DNA of 64,000 bases. It comes from Littorina saxatilis (taxonomy: Eukaryota > Mollusca > Gastropoda > Littorinimorpha > Littorinidae). Shown piece after piece: positions 1 through 11,200 of this stretch. Each line of letters starts with the position of its first letter. Within the stretch, counting starts at the first letter, position 1. The notes below the pieces were generated by a model that was not told where the DNA came from, made no database searches, and saw only the letters and a list, made by a program, of their open reading frames with translations. Position numbers and translations under genes: made by a program. The DNA lies in the NCBI RefSeq assembly GCF_037325665.1, contig NC_090252.1, positions 73,242,396 to 73,306,395 on the forward strand, in the 5' to 3' direction.

Positions 1-1149
1 CCAGTGCCAATAATCCTATCTCCTGTCGACATCCAACTCACACAAGTTGACAAAAAATCACAACTCATCTTTAACAGAGGCAGTTCCATGGTTCACTTTA
101 CAAAGAATAATGTTCACCACTTGCCAGATAACCAATAATGATAATCTTTACGACTTATCAAATAGTTTATCTCTCTTGAGCATACATCAGAACAAAATGT
201 TGACAATCTTTACGATTTATCAAAGCATCTGATCTCTCTTGAGCATACATCAGAACAAAATACTGACAACCTTTACGATTTATCAATGCATGTCCCCTCT
301 TTGTATCCCAACTGTACTTGGCAACACAATCTTCTAATCAACTAACAAAATGACCACTTGCCAAGGCAATGAAAAAACTGGAAGTCCTTAAAACTCACCC
401 AGAATATCAAACCTTTAGTCAAAAATCAGCAATAACCTAATGTCACTCATCACAATTAAACCATTCAACAGGAGTATTCATAGGCAACCATACAATCCTT
501 CAGAATCTATTTCAAAAATCCACTAATATTAATTCTAATAAACAAAACCAGTGTACACACTGTCTTCAAACAAAGACATCAATAAGCACCAGAACTCAAA
601 TTCTAAAAAAATAATACCAAGAAAATAGCGAGAGCAGAGGAGACAGTAAAAGTGAGAGCGGAGAAAACAGTAAAGACAAACCAAATGATAGCAGAGAGCA
701 AAAAGGAAGAAAAAGGTCATCTAATTCCTTACAGGTAGCATACTTTGCTCCTGAGGCGTACGAGGCTGGAGACGCCATATTCAAACCAATGAATCCCTAA
801 AAAAATGCAGTCAAGAGAATTAGAAAATGGGAGCGGAGAAGACAGTAAAGACAAACTAAACGATAGCAGAGAGCAAAAAGGAAGAAAAAGGTCATCTAAT
901 TCCTTACAGGTAGCATACTTTGCTCCTGAGGCGTACGAGGCTGGAGACGCCATTACTAAAACAAATTAAAGTTCAGTAACCAACTAATCTCAAGAATACA
1001 AAATCTAGTCACACCCCACTCAATATGTTTGAGTAGTCAATTGACTAGAAACAACGTAGAACTTGTAAAATCTAGCTACATCCTACTCCATCTATTGGAG
1101 TAATCTGTCAACTAGAAACGGCATAAAATTTGTAAAATCTAGTTATATT
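1..1149 (-). repeat. 3' non-coding region of gypsy copy 1, with three sets of tandem repeats
   Basis: The stretch between pol and the 3' LTR has no credible gene. It contains a roughly 60-base unit with a GCATACATCAGAACAAAAT core at 134-300, a roughly 170-base unit ending GGCTGGAGACGCCAT present twice (about 612-952), and a roughly 58-base unit built around GACTAGAAAC/GACTAGAGAC present three times (about 1003-1200). The same three sets occur in copy 2 (23660-24725), so they belong to the family and not to this one insertion. Confidence 0.8.
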
Positions 1150-4100
1150 CTACTCAGTACGTTTGAGCAGTCTGTCGACTAGAGACAGCATAAAATTCTC
1201 AGATACCACCACCGACTGAACCGAAGCGGACGGTCCTCGTGGTAAATGATGCAAGTTTGAATGCGTCCCAGCACCCTGTCGCTGGGGACGCTGACGGGGA
1301 AAGTTAGTTACCCTTCGTCTTCCAGACGAACTGTTTGCCCATCTAACCCCGTTTCCTGTAACTTCATCTTCAGAACTTGACTCATCCGTGTTATCTGAAC
1401 TAGATTCACGTCTCTGGAACTGAAATTCTGGCAACCCAATGGATGCCCGAGGGGCTTGTTGCACAGGAGTCAAATGTTCTTTTATCTCTGCCCTATTTAC
1501 TCGGAACGGCGCACCTCCGTTTTCAGGTTTTATGACATATGGTCCACCATCCTGATCGGGTATTTCGACCACAACAAAAATCTCTGACTTCCATGCATCA
1601 TGGATTTTGCGTCTACCCATACCGTGATCCCGCAACAAGACACGTTGACCAAGCTGAAGTGATTTTCCTCTGACTTTCTTATCAAGGCGCCTCTTTCGCT
1701 CATGTGCTGCTTGCTGTAGATTCCGGTTCGCCAGTTGATGTGCCTGTAACAACCGTTCTCGGTGGACTTGAACCCACTCAGTGGTCGGCAAACCACCTCC
1801 TTCTTCCAAACCGATCCCCAACAGAAAGTCAACCGGTAAACGCGGTTCCTGACCGAACAACAAAGCGTATGGAGAAAATCCAGTGGAAGAATGGGGCGTT
1901 ACATTGTAGACATACACCAACTCTTGGAGGTATTCAGGCCACCGTTTCTTTTTCTGATCCGTAAGGGTGCTCAAAAGATTATGCATCGTCCGGTTGAAAC
2001 GTTCACACTGAGCATTCCCCTGCGGATGGTACGCAGTGGTCCGAGATTTCTTCACACCGTAGAGAATACAGAGCTCTTTTATCACCTCTCCTTCAAAGTT
2101 TCGACCCTGATCAGAGTGAAGTCTCATGGGGATGCCGAATTTCTGAAACCACTCTTTCGTCAAAACCTTTGCTACAGTAACAGCTTTCTGATCGCGGGTA
2201 GGTACTGCCACCGTAAACTTTGTGAACACATCTGTCAATACCAGCACGTTTTCCTTACCATCCGTCGCTTTTTCGAGAAGCGTGAAGTCCATAGCCACAA
2301 CCTCAAGCGGCCGAGAAGCTAACAAATGTCCAATTGGAGCAGTAGCTCGCACTGAAGGCAGTTTGGCAAAGCTGCAACGCTCACATTCCTGAACCCACTT
2401 TCCCACTGTGGCGAACATTCCTGACCAGTAACAGCGCTGTCTCAACAATCGCAAACAACGTTCTGCTCCCTGATGACCTGTCCCATGCACAGATTCAAAG
2501 ACCGGCCTCTGGAGAGACTCTGGCAAAACTATCTGTAACAACGGTTTGTTGCTAACTGGATCTGTGACTCTACGGCAAAGTAAATCCTTCTCCACCACGA
2601 GCTTATCCCACTGTACACACAGAGCAATGGCTGAGTTTCCCAAATCTCGTTTCTCTTGTATACTCGGTCTCGTTCCTTTCTTCAAATGTTGTAACAAAAG
2701 ACCAATGACTGGATCTTCACCCTGAAGTCTTTGCAGATCTGCGGGTTCAATCGTCGGTAGAGCGTGTGTTGCCCCTAACTGCTCTCTTTCCGACTCATCT
2801 GTAGTCCCAGCAACGATGCCCACATGTGCAGTTGCTGCCAACCCTTGATCCCGGCCCATGTTTACAGAGACAGAGCAAGCCGCCACCACTTCTTCCTCGA
2901 TGTCCGTACCTGGACTCTCAAATGGATTCCTTGACAGGACGTCCGCGTTCACATTGGATTTCCCAGAACGATACTTGATCTCAAAATTGAAAAGAGCCAA
3001 CTGCGCCACCCAACGTTGTTCCACAGCCCCTAGTTTGGCAGTCTTCAAATAGCTGAGAGGATTATTGTCAGTAAAAGCCACAAATGAAGCTCCCAGAAGA
3101 TATCCACGGAACTTCTCGGTGATAGCCCACTTGAGAGCCAGCAGTTCGAGTTTCATGGAACTATAGTTCTGCATGTTTTTCTCTGATGGACGAAGTGTTC
3201 GACTTGCGTAGGCTATAACCCTCTTTCTTCCCTCCTGAGTCTGAGACAACACTGCCCCCAGACCTTTTGAACTTGCGTCTGTTTCCAAGACAAATGGAAG
3301 ACTATAATCAGCGTATCCCAACACTGGAGCACTGATGAGAGCTAGTTTCAGCTTTTCAAAAGCCTGTTGACAGTCTAACGTCCACTTTCCACCCAACCGA
3401 ACAGTCTTCCCTCCGGGTTTACCCTTCACACCCTCATGTACCTTCCCGACCAGTGCATGCAACGGCCCTGCCATCTGTGCAAACCCTAGCACGAATCGGC
3501 GGTAGTACGATGCAAATCCCAAGAAAGCTCTCAATTCCCTAAGCGTCTGAGGAACTGCCCACTGTTCAACAGCTTTGATTTTCTCCGCGTCAGTCGCGAT
3601 GCCACCCTGTGAAATGGTGTAGCCCAGATACTGCACTGAAGTACGACAGAACTTGCACTTGTCCGGGTTCAGTTTGAGTCCCAGCTCTCTCAGTCGAGAA
3701 AGCACTGCTCTCAATCGCTCAACGTGTTCCTGGAAGGTTTTACTATAGACCAAAATGTCATCCAAGTACACCAGCAGCATCTGGAAAATCAGGTCATTCA
3801 TCCCTGCTGTCATGAGTCGTTGGAAAGTAGCGGGAGCGGAACAGAGTCCGAATGGCATACGCTTGAACTCAAATAACCCAAATGGTGTAATGAAAGCAGT
3901 CTTTTGTCTGTCCCCCTCGTCCATTGCTATCTGATGATACCCTGAAGCAAGATCCAATGTGGAAAAGTAGTTCGCTCCCTTCAATGCATCCAAAGACTCG
4001 TCAATCCGTGGCAGTGGAAATGCATCACGTCTCGTCTTCGCATTCAGCTTGCGATAGTCCACACACATGCGCAATTCTCCGTTCTTCTTCCGCACTAAAA

Positions 4101-5259
4101 CTATAGGCGAAGCAAAAGGGCTAGTACTGGGCTGTATAATGTCTTTCTCTAACAAGTCTTGAATGTGTTTTCTAACCTCTTCAAGTTGTGTTGGGGGAAT
4201 GCGACGGTATGTCTGACTTACTGGAACATCGTCCAGCAAAGGAACTTTGTGCTTAATTAAGTCAGAATAACCTACATCCAGATCATCTTTGACCCATGTT
4301 TCTGGAAACTCGCAATACAAATCATGCAACTGTTTGCGTTCCTCTTCATTACTTGCTGCGCCCAACAGACTCTCGGGAACCTTCAAGTCTGACACATCAC
4401 TTTCTGCAGATATCGTATCACACGACACCACAACCTTCCCAGCAATCTCCTCTGCCTTCACCCCTGGCGAAACAACGCTATGAACTGCATGAACCGTGCC
4501 AACCGGAGTTCGCTCTGTCAAAAAGACATCTTCATCACTCAGATTAACGATCTGGACGTTCCACGGACCTTTTCCCTTTACCAGAGTCTGGGCTAGTAAA
4601 CACTTCTCCCGGGTAGGGCCCTGTAATGCCTCTATGACGTACTCGCCCTGTTCTGTCACCTTCTTTCCATACCCTCCACTCAAACAAACAGTGGAAATTG
4701 AGCGAGCGGACATGTGTATGCCGCCCTTTGGCACCCTCACCAACCCCACACAAGCTGGAGTGTCTACCGTTATGTCTGCCACTCTAATATTCACAGGCCC
4801 ATGATCTCTCACGTCACGGATGACGTTCATGCCGAGTATGACTCGCGGCTCGCAACCCTCCGAATCAGAAACTTCCTTTTGAACAAGGATGACCCTTTCG
4901 GGAATAACTTGTTCCCCAACCTTAACGTCCAGTATAGTGTAGCCTATGTAGGGAACCTCCAACCCATTGGCTCCAACCAACCGTACAAGTGTATTGTCTC
5001 TTACCAGTTCTTCGCTAAAATGTTTGTAAAAGCAACGTTCACTGATAATCGTGACTTGTGAACCGGTATCCCACAACGTTTCCAACGTCACACCTCCCAT
5101 TTCTACCACAACAACAGGTTGTTCGCCCACCATTCTAGAAACAACTGAGCCCTGCTCCTCCCCGTCCTGTGTACGGCTCTTTACACAGTCGGTTACTGGT
5201 TTAACCCTTTCCAAGTACATGATCTGATCACGTGGCCAGGTTTGCCACATTTCAGACAA
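1150..5259 (-). CDS. Ty3/gypsy Pol polyprotein (protease, RT, RNase H, integrase)
   Basis: A 1369-residue reading frame. In order it shows an aspartic protease with DTGSQ near residue 64, a reverse transcriptase with YLDDIL near 496, an RNase H with ETDASSKG near 656, an integrase zinc finger of H-H-C-C type near 926, and the integrase core with MDFT near 989, SDQGRNF near 1043 and a CERFNRT glutamate near 1085. A basic tail follows. It makes the cDNA copy and inserts it into the host genome. The start lies inside the end of gag, shifted by one frame, as expected for a frameshifted Gag-Pol. It looks whole. Confidence 0.93.
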   Translation of the reverse strand: MSEMWQTWPRDQIMYLERVKPVTDCVKSRTQDGEEQGSVVSRMVGEQPVVVVEMGGVTLETLWDTGSQVTIISERCFYKHFSEELVRDNTLVRLVGANGLEVPYIGYTILDVKVGEQVIPERVILVQKEVSDSEGCEPRVILGMNVIRDVRDHGPVNIRVADITVDTPACVGLVRVPKGGIHMSARSISTVCLSGGYGKKVTEQGEYVIEALQGPTREKCLLAQTLVKGKGPWNVQIVNLSDEDVFLTERTPVGTVHAVHSVVSPGVKAEEIAGKVVVSCDTISAESDVSDLKVPESLLGAASNEEERKQLHDLYCEFPETWVKDDLDVGYSDLIKHKVPLLDDVPVSQTYRRIPPTQLEEVRKHIQDLLEKDIIQPSTSPFASPIVLVRKKNGELRMCVDYRKLNAKTRRDAFPLPRIDESLDALKGANYFSTLDLASGYHQIAMDEGDRQKTAFITPFGLFEFKRMPFGLCSAPATFQRLMTAGMNDLIFQMLLVYLDDILVYSKTFQEHVERLRAVLSRLRELGLKLNPDKCKFCRTSVQYLGYTISQGGIATDAEKIKAVEQWAVPQTLRELRAFLGFASYYRRFVLGFAQMAGPLHALVGKVHEGVKGKPGGKTVRLGGKWTLDCQQAFEKLKLALISAPVLGYADYSLPFVLETDASSKGLGAVLSQTQEGRKRVIAYASRTLRPSEKNMQNYSSMKLELLALKWAITEKFRGYLLGASFVAFTDNNPLSYLKTAKLGAVEQRWVAQLALFNFEIKYRSGKSNVNADVLSRNPFESPGTDIEEEVVAACSVSVNMGRDQGLAATAHVGIVAGTTDESEREQLGATHALPTIEPADLQRLQGEDPVIGLLLQHLKKGTRPSIQEKRDLGNSAIALCVQWDKLVVEKDLLCRRVTDPVSNKPLLQIVLPESLQRPVFESVHGTGHQGAERCLRLLRQRCYWSGMFATVGKWVQECERCSFAKLPSVRATAPIGHLLASRPLEVVAMDFTLLEKATDGKENVLVLTDVFTKFTVAVPTRDQKAVTVAKVLTKEWFQKFGIPMRLHSDQGRNFEGEVIKELCILYGVKKSRTTAYHPQGNAQCERFNRTMHNLLSTLTDQKKKRWPEYLQELVYVYNVTPHSSTGFSPYALLFGQEPRLPVDFLLGIGLEEGGGLPTTEWVQVHRERLLQAHQLANRNLQQAAHERKRRLDKKVRGKSLQLGQRVLLRDHGMGRRKIHDAWKSEIFVVVEIPDQDGGPYVIKPENGGAPFRVNRAEIKEHLTPVQQAPRASIGLPEFQFQRRESSSDNTDESSSEDEVTGNGVRWANSSSGRRRVTNFPRQRPQRQGAGTHSNLHHLPRGPSASVQSVVVSENFMLSLVDRLLKRTE

Positions 5260-6137
5260 ATGGGTTTTCCATCGGATGTAAACTTATTTTTGGGAGGTCG
5301 TCTTTCTGAAAGCCCGACCTTGAGTGCCTCAAGTTCCTGTTCTAACTCTTTTTGGCGACTCGCCATCTTCCTGACTTCTTCGCAACAATCTGAATTGTCA
5401 TGAGTCGCGACTGTATTGGCTGTAGCGTTCTTTGGTACTGGAGTACGTATTTCTTCCCATTCTAATGCCAATTTCCTCAGTTCACTAAATGAGACCGACC
5501 CGTTTTGTATGTGCCTCCTCAAATCAAGGACCAGCGATCTGTCATGAATCCCTTCAACAAAATGATCCACAAGCAGGTCTTCAGAGGACACAGCGCGTCT
5601 CGATTCCTCTTGTTTGGCTTTCACCGCGTTAAAGCGTGTGAATAAATCATTGGCATACGCTCGGACCGTTTCTCGACTTCCCTGTCGCCTTTCAGCAAAA
5701 CATGCCATAAGAGTTGGTAATGGGCGTTTGTCGCCGAATGCATCCACTAAGATTGCAAAAATGTCTTCGATACTGCTGTATGACTGACCACATGACTTCA
5801 GTTCAACCCTGGCTAGTCCCTCTACATGCTGAGTCACATAGCGAATCTGTTCTTCTCTCCCGAAATCCCTCACAGCACTACCAATCTCTTCTATGAAATC
5901 CTTAACAGAGTACCTTCCATCTTCTCTGCTATCTCCGTAGAATTTCCTAACTTTGGGGGGTTTCGAAACAACAACTTTCGGGGCGGATCTTGCCTCTAAA
6001 CTTTCCCTCATGCTACTCAACTCTGTAGCCATTCTCCGCAAATCCCCTCCTTCTCTTACAATCCTTCCCCTTCCCAGCCCCAACGGTGTCTGTGAAAAAT
6101 CAGCGGCCGAAGTAAATTCCAAACCAGACTCATCCAT
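5193..6137 (-). CDS. Ty3/gypsy Gag (capsid and CCHC nucleocapsid)
   Basis: A 314-residue protein, the structural protein of the virus-like particle. The middle resembles the gag capsid domain of gypsy elements (YAND, FTRFN and VDHFVEGI motifs). A glutamate-rich coiled-coil segment precedes a single CCHC zinc knuckle (CLKCGKPGHVIRSC) close to the C-terminus. The initiating ATG follows a short tandem array. The end overlaps pol by 67 bases. A near-identical gag is present in copy 2. Confidence 0.9.
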   Translation of the reverse strand: MDESGLEFTSAADFSQTPLGLGRGRIVREGGDLRRMATELSSMRESLEARSAPKVVVSKPPKVRKFYGDSREDGRYSVKDFIEEIGSAVRDFGREEQIRYVTQHVEGLARVELKSCGQSYSSIEDIFAILVDAFGDKRPLPTLMACFAERRQGSRETVRAYANDLFTRFNAVKAKQEESRRAVSSEDLLVDHFVEGIHDRSLVLDLRRHIQNGSVSFSELRKLALEWEEIRTPVPKNATANTVATHDNSDCCEEVRKMASRQKELEQELEALKVGLSERRPPKNKFTSDGKPICLKCGKPGHVIRSCTWKGLNQ

Positions 6138-6812
6138 GTTGGTATTTTAAAAGGTTGGTATTTTAAAAGGTTGGTATTTTAAAAGGTTGGTATTTATATC
6201 ATTGACCTGTGTTGGTGTTACGTTTCTTCAACCAGAAGGTTATTCGAAACTTGTCAACACGTGTGTAGTACAAGTTAAACCAAGCTCTTACTGGCAACCA
6301 AGAAAAAAACCCACACCACCCAGCATACATACAACACAACCAAAAGTGTTAGTAATCACATCACCATGTAGCATAATCAAACATACAACTACACATGTCA
6401 GTCATAATATCAAATCAACATAATCGAACACACTCTTCCAGTGCTGGTCCACTCCCCAACTCTGTCTCTTTGTACGGTGTGCAAACAGTCTTTCACAAAC
6501 GTCCGAAGAAATGTTAATCGTTGAAGTCCTTCTTCTGTGGATTAACAGAGTAAAAAGAAATGTTAATCACTGTAATCCTTTCTTCCACGGATTAACAAAC
6601 TAAATGGCAATGTTGACAACAAAGCCACATCCGTCGACGTCACGCCCGGACTCCCTCCAACTTCACACACGCCTGTCTCCTCAACACCAGCCCGCGTCCG
6701 GACTGCATGCCTGCCATCCTCTCCCTGTGCGACGGGGTCCCCTAACCTACTCTATTCCTAGCCTAGCCCTAACAGTAACACCCCCTACCCACCCTTGCTC
6801 CGCAGCGCCAAA
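6138..6812 (-). other. gypsy copy 1 leader with primer-binding site and short tandem array
   Basis: Untranslated leader between 5' LTR and gag. Directly upstream of gag is a 17-base unit (GGTATTTTAAAAGGTTG) repeated three to four times at about 6138-6196. At 6793-6810 the minus strand reads TGGCGCTGCGGAGCAAGG, two bases from the LTR edge. That is the position and TGG start of a tRNA primer-binding site; which tRNA was not resolved. No gene is seen in the leader. Confidence 0.6.
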
Positions 6813-7955
6813 TGTAACCGTGTGCCAAACTACTTTCCTCTTTCGTACTGAACTCAAACACTAAAGCAGACGACACAAGTTATATTACCCAGGTTCTTTT
6901 ATTCCATACGATGAAATGGGGAAAATGTGGGATAACGGGGGTTTATCTTCAAATACAACTTTCACTGTATAGGACTAAACAACTTCAAAACAAAACAATA
7001 TTCTCACTCTTCATTCTAAAACTACATTCTTCCCTTAAAGATACCCTTTAAAACACACCAAATCCTTTCCCCAAACTACACTCTACTCTAAATCCTCACT
7101 CTTAACTTTAATCCCAAAAAAACCACAATGAGACTCTAATTTAAAACAAACGAAATCTAAAAAAACAACCTAAAAAAACAATTCTTTAAAAAAAAACAAA
7201 TCTACAAAAACTCTAACAAAATCTGACCAAAATCTCTCCACTAAATCTAACTACTCTTCACTAACAAAACCTAGTCTATAAAAACAAATCTACGACCCAC
7301 TAAAAAAGAAAAGACCTAACTAAACCAGAACAGACCTAACTAAAAAGAACCCCTCTAGAAAGAAAGACCTAACTAAACCAGAAAAAACATAACTAAAACC
7401 CGAACCCCGTCGCACGCTCTGACATCCAGCAAAAGAATCCTCACATCCCGGAAAGATTTCCGGCCGTGACAGACATGTCACAAAACAACGGCATTAAAAA
7501 CACGCCGCACCAAATACACGTTCTCTTCCCTCAAAGATTCCAAGCAAAAGCACAGTTTTAACGTTCACATCCTGTGCGCCGGTGTCACAAGATTAACCCA
7601 TTCAACTCGAGGGGTGTCAGGCAGCCCCACTTTCTTTAGTTAGTGCCTAACGTCACCTTCAACTATTCAACTTTACATCGCGGCGGAGGGAAAAAGGGAG
7701 ATGGAACAAAGCCACCTGTCAATTGTTTCTTGTTCACAAAAACATTAATCACAAAATTTACTCCAGAGGCTTGTACTAAAAAAGCAATCGTTTTACCTAT
7801 GCAAATTTTAGAATCGGCTATTCCGCGAGACCAATTCAATAGAAATGAAACTCAGTCTCGGAAACCTTAATGGATCCCCGATAGTATAGAGGTACCACGA
7901 GTTCACACGGATGCACAAGAGTGCATGTGTACCGTAACTCGTTCCCAAGCTCACA
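6813..7955 (-). repeat. 5' LTR of gypsy copy 1
   Basis: Bounded by TG...CA on the minus strand (it starts TGTGAGCTTGGG and ends CGGTTACA). It matches the LTRs of copy 2 at 20934-23321 and 39303-40683 over most of its length, although LTR lengths differ between the copies. A very A/C-rich block of short repeats (ACCTAACTAA, AAATCT) occupies about 6990-7400. As the only LTR of this copy in the window it cannot be dated by itself. Confidence 0.88.
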
Positions 7956-8039
7956 TTTGAAAGAACAAAATAGAATGAACTTTTTTCACAGGCTTAATTG
8001 TGAGCATGTCAATGAAAACAAATACTGTCAACGCTATCA

Positions 8040-8213
8040 CCATTGTCTCAACATTGAAATCCAACATTGTTCCAACATTGAAATCCAACATTGATCCAAC
8101 ATTGAAATCCAACATTGAAATCCAACATTGATCCATCATTGAAATCCAACATTGTTCCAACATTGAATTCCAACATTGTTCCAACATTGAAATCCAAAAT
8201 TGTTCCAACATTC
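8040..8213. repeat. CCAACATTG minisatellite, left half
   Basis: Tandem units of about 24 bases built from CCAACATTGAAAT and CCAACATTGATT/GTT. The same array resumes at 12760 on the far side of a LINE. The 85 bases between this array and the gypsy LTR (7956-8039) show no recognisable feature. Confidence 0.85.
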
Positions 8214-8242
8214 TTCTTCTTCTTCTTCTTTTCGATCGCCGA

Positions 8243-11200
8243 TCACACTTGGAGTCCAGATCTTGAGATATAATTAGTGGTCCTCTGCAGCGCAGCCACT
8301 GGCCCGTACAGCTTGTTGTGCAGGGACTCCGGCATTGGCCAGACTTCCTCTCTCAGCACCTGGTGGTTCCTGCAGTCTCGTAGGATGTGGGCCGTGTCCT
8401 GCTCTGCTTCCCCACAAGAACACATGGGGGAGGGCACAACATGCAGCTTCTTGTGGAGATGCTGGTTAAGTCTGTTGTGTCCCGTTCTCAGGCGGAAGAT
8501 GACCACCTGCTGTGGTCTGGATAGCAGGTGGTAGCTGTCCTGTGGCTGGGGCGTCCTGTGCAGAGACTTAATGATGGTCTTCATCTCTGTCAGGCTCACA
8601 GGGTTGTTCTCTTGCTCATCTTCTGCACCCAGCTTTGCCATCCTGTCCGCCTCTTCGTTTCCTTGTACACCACAGTGGGAGGGGATTCATTGCAGTACTG
8701 TCCTCAGGCTCTTGATGTTGTGTAGAGCGTGTTCCAGCTGAGGCAGTTTGCTACTGGTCATTGCTTGTAGTACTGACAGAGCGTCAGTCAGGAAGACCAC
8801 CTGGTTGTCATGGTTGACTCTGTCGTTGATGGTATATGCTGCATGGATCAGTGCCTGTACCTCAGCTCTGTAGTTTGTACAGTGGAGGCCTGTTGGTATA
8901 GCCTCTGCTTGCCTCTCTCCACTGGGGTACTGGACATACACCCCCGCTCCTCCATTTTTGACGGCCTCTGTGGCTGACCCATCAGTATACACCCGTATCC
9001 ATGCTTCTTGGGGGTACCTTTCTTCAAGCATGGCAAGAGTTAGGGCTTTTTTCGTCACATTGCTCTGCTCGTCCTTTGTTGTGAGGTAGGGGACATTGGT
9101 CTGTATGTCCAGGTTTCCTTGTCTGTCTTCCCAGGGTGGGGCGTCAAGGGAGAAAGATGGTGGCTCCACTAGCTCTGGCATCTCTGTCTGATGTTTCTTC
9201 TGCAAAGCCCTTGGCTCAAGAGCGAAGCTTGATCTTTTCAGCCTGCCTGAGGACATCTTCTTGAGTCTGTCACTCATTGGATGGTCATGAGTGCACTGGT
9301 ACTTGGTGGCTTGTACCATTGTTTTGCAGTCTCGCCTTTTGCTCAGTAGAGGAATGCCAGTCACCTGTTCCATCTTCTGTATGGGTGTTGATTTCATTGC
9401 GCCCGTGATGATTCTCAGCGCTTGGTTCTGTACTTTGTCTAGGGCCTGCTGGTGTGTCTTGGCTGCTGTTGCCCAAGAGCTTGATCCGTACTCAAGGTGC
9501 GGTCGTACAGTCCCCTGGTAGACTGATTTCAAGATCTTCTCGTTTGCACCCCATTGTGATCCTGCCAGCTTCCGCATGATGTTTAGTTTTCTCCTGGCCT
9601 TTCCTTCTGCATTCATGATGTGTTGTTTCCAGGTCATGCGCTTGTCATAGGTGACCCCCAGGTATGTTTGCTGGTCTTCAAATTTCAGGGGTGTGTCACC
9701 CAAGGTCAGTTTGCCAGGTGTCGCTTTGGCAGAGAGTGTGAAGAGAGTGGCAGTGGTCTTCTCCCTGTTGATGGTCACACACCAGTCTTCCGCCCACGCT
9801 GCAACCTTTTCTAGGGCAAGTTGCATCCTGTAGGTTGCTGTGGTTGCATACTCTTCCGAGCACCAGAGAACAAGGTCATCAGCATACAGTGCCGCTTGGA
9901 CTCTCTTGGGCAACTCTGGTACCAGGTCGTTAATGAAGAGTATGAATAGCGTGGGGGAGAGTACTCCTCCCTGTGGAACTCCTTGGCGTAGTAGCACCTT
10001 TCGGCCACAGTGACCGTCCACCAGCACTCTGGCCTTTCGGTTGTGCAGGTACGACTTGGTCCACTGGTACATGTTGCCTTTGACGCCGGAACGTAGGAGC
10101 TTCACAAGGAGTCCATCTTTCCAGACCTTGTCGAAGGCCTTCTGCAGGTCAATGAAAGTGGCCAGGGTGACCTTCTGGGCCTGGTAAGCATCCTCTATGA
10201 CCTGGCTAAGGTGTGTTGTCTGGTCCTCCGTACTTCTGTGCTGTCGGAAGCCGGCTTGTTCTGGGACGATGATGCTTTCTGATTCCAGGTACAGCTGCAG
10301 GCGCTGGTTGACAATGCGCTCCATGGTTTTGCATACGCAGCTTGTCAGGCTGATGGGTCGGTAGCTCAGGGTTTTGGTCTTGTTTTTCCCTTTCTTTAAA
10401 ACTGGGATCATCCTGGCTTCCTTCCAGCATTGAGGTACATGTCCCTGTCTCCAGCTGAGGTTGAAGATGCCCAGTAGTTTCTGGAGGGCCGAGTTGCCTA
10501 TGTGTTGCAACATCTCATTCGTAATGTTGTCTGGACCTGGAGACTTCTTCTTTTTGAGCTTCTTGATGGCATTCTTCAGCTCGGCCATGGTGATGTTTTG
10601 TTGCATGGCATCCTGGACGTTTCTTTCTGTTCTTTCTCTAATTTCTGTTCTGACTTCCTTTTGTAGAGGCAGGGGTATGGTGGTGTCGCTTTCTCCCCGA
10701 TATGCTTGGGCGAAAGCATTGGCAGCGGCTTTTCCAGTGAGTGTTCTTCCTTCCTCCTCCAGGGTGATCTTCTGTCCCTTGTTGCCCTCTTCATTCAGTG
10801 CTCTTGTAAGTTTCCAGAGCTTTGTTGTGTCTTTTTCCATATTCAGCCCTGCCGTCTTTTCTCTCCAGCCTCTTCTCTTGCACTCTAGCTTTGTCTTCAG
10901 ATGTTTTGCTTTGCTTTCTTGGAGTTTGATGTTGTTCTCCTGGCTAGGGTTCGTCTCTGCCTCTTCTCTCATTCTTGTGAGTGCATCGTGCGTCTTCTGC
11001 AGCTCATCGGACCAGTATGGGATGTAGTCCTTCCTCACTCCACGTGGGATGCTGTCCTTGGCTGCCTGGATTATGCTAGCATTGAATTCCTTTATCACGT
11101 TGTTGATGTTTCTCCCCTCTGTTTCTATGGCTCTGGTCAGCTCATTTGTTCGTATGTTGAACAGTCCCCACTTTGCCTTTTTGTAGTTCCATCTCGGGTG

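Larger units (their letters stand above)
1..7955 (-). mobile_element. Ty3/gypsy LTR retrotransposon, copy 1 (left end outside window)
   Basis: A minus-strand element with 5' LTR, primer-binding site, gag, pol and 3' non-coding region. Comparison with the second copy of the same family (20934-40683) shows that the 3' LTR should begin about 200 bases left of position 1. Order and motifs are those of Ty3/gypsy: a CCHC gag, then protease, reverse transcriptase, RNase H and integrase. gag and pol overlap in a -1 register, an arrangement this group is known to read by frameshifting. Both reading frames are long and uninterrupted, so the visible part looks whole. High similarity to copy 2 suggests a young family. 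Confidence 0.93.

Noticed and set aside
535-953. Three minus-strand leucine-rich frames resembling membrane peptides
   Set aside because: Produced by the tandem repeats in the gypsy 3' non-coding region; they have no upstream context, and an envelope gene is not supported.
8040-8213. CRISPR-like spaced repeats
   Set aside because: Units are contiguous without unique spacers, and the context is an animal genome; it is a minisatellite.
10461-11027. 188-codon plus-strand frame rich in Phe and Ser
   Set aside because: It is antisense to the RT of the LINE on the minus strand, where the conserved motifs lie.
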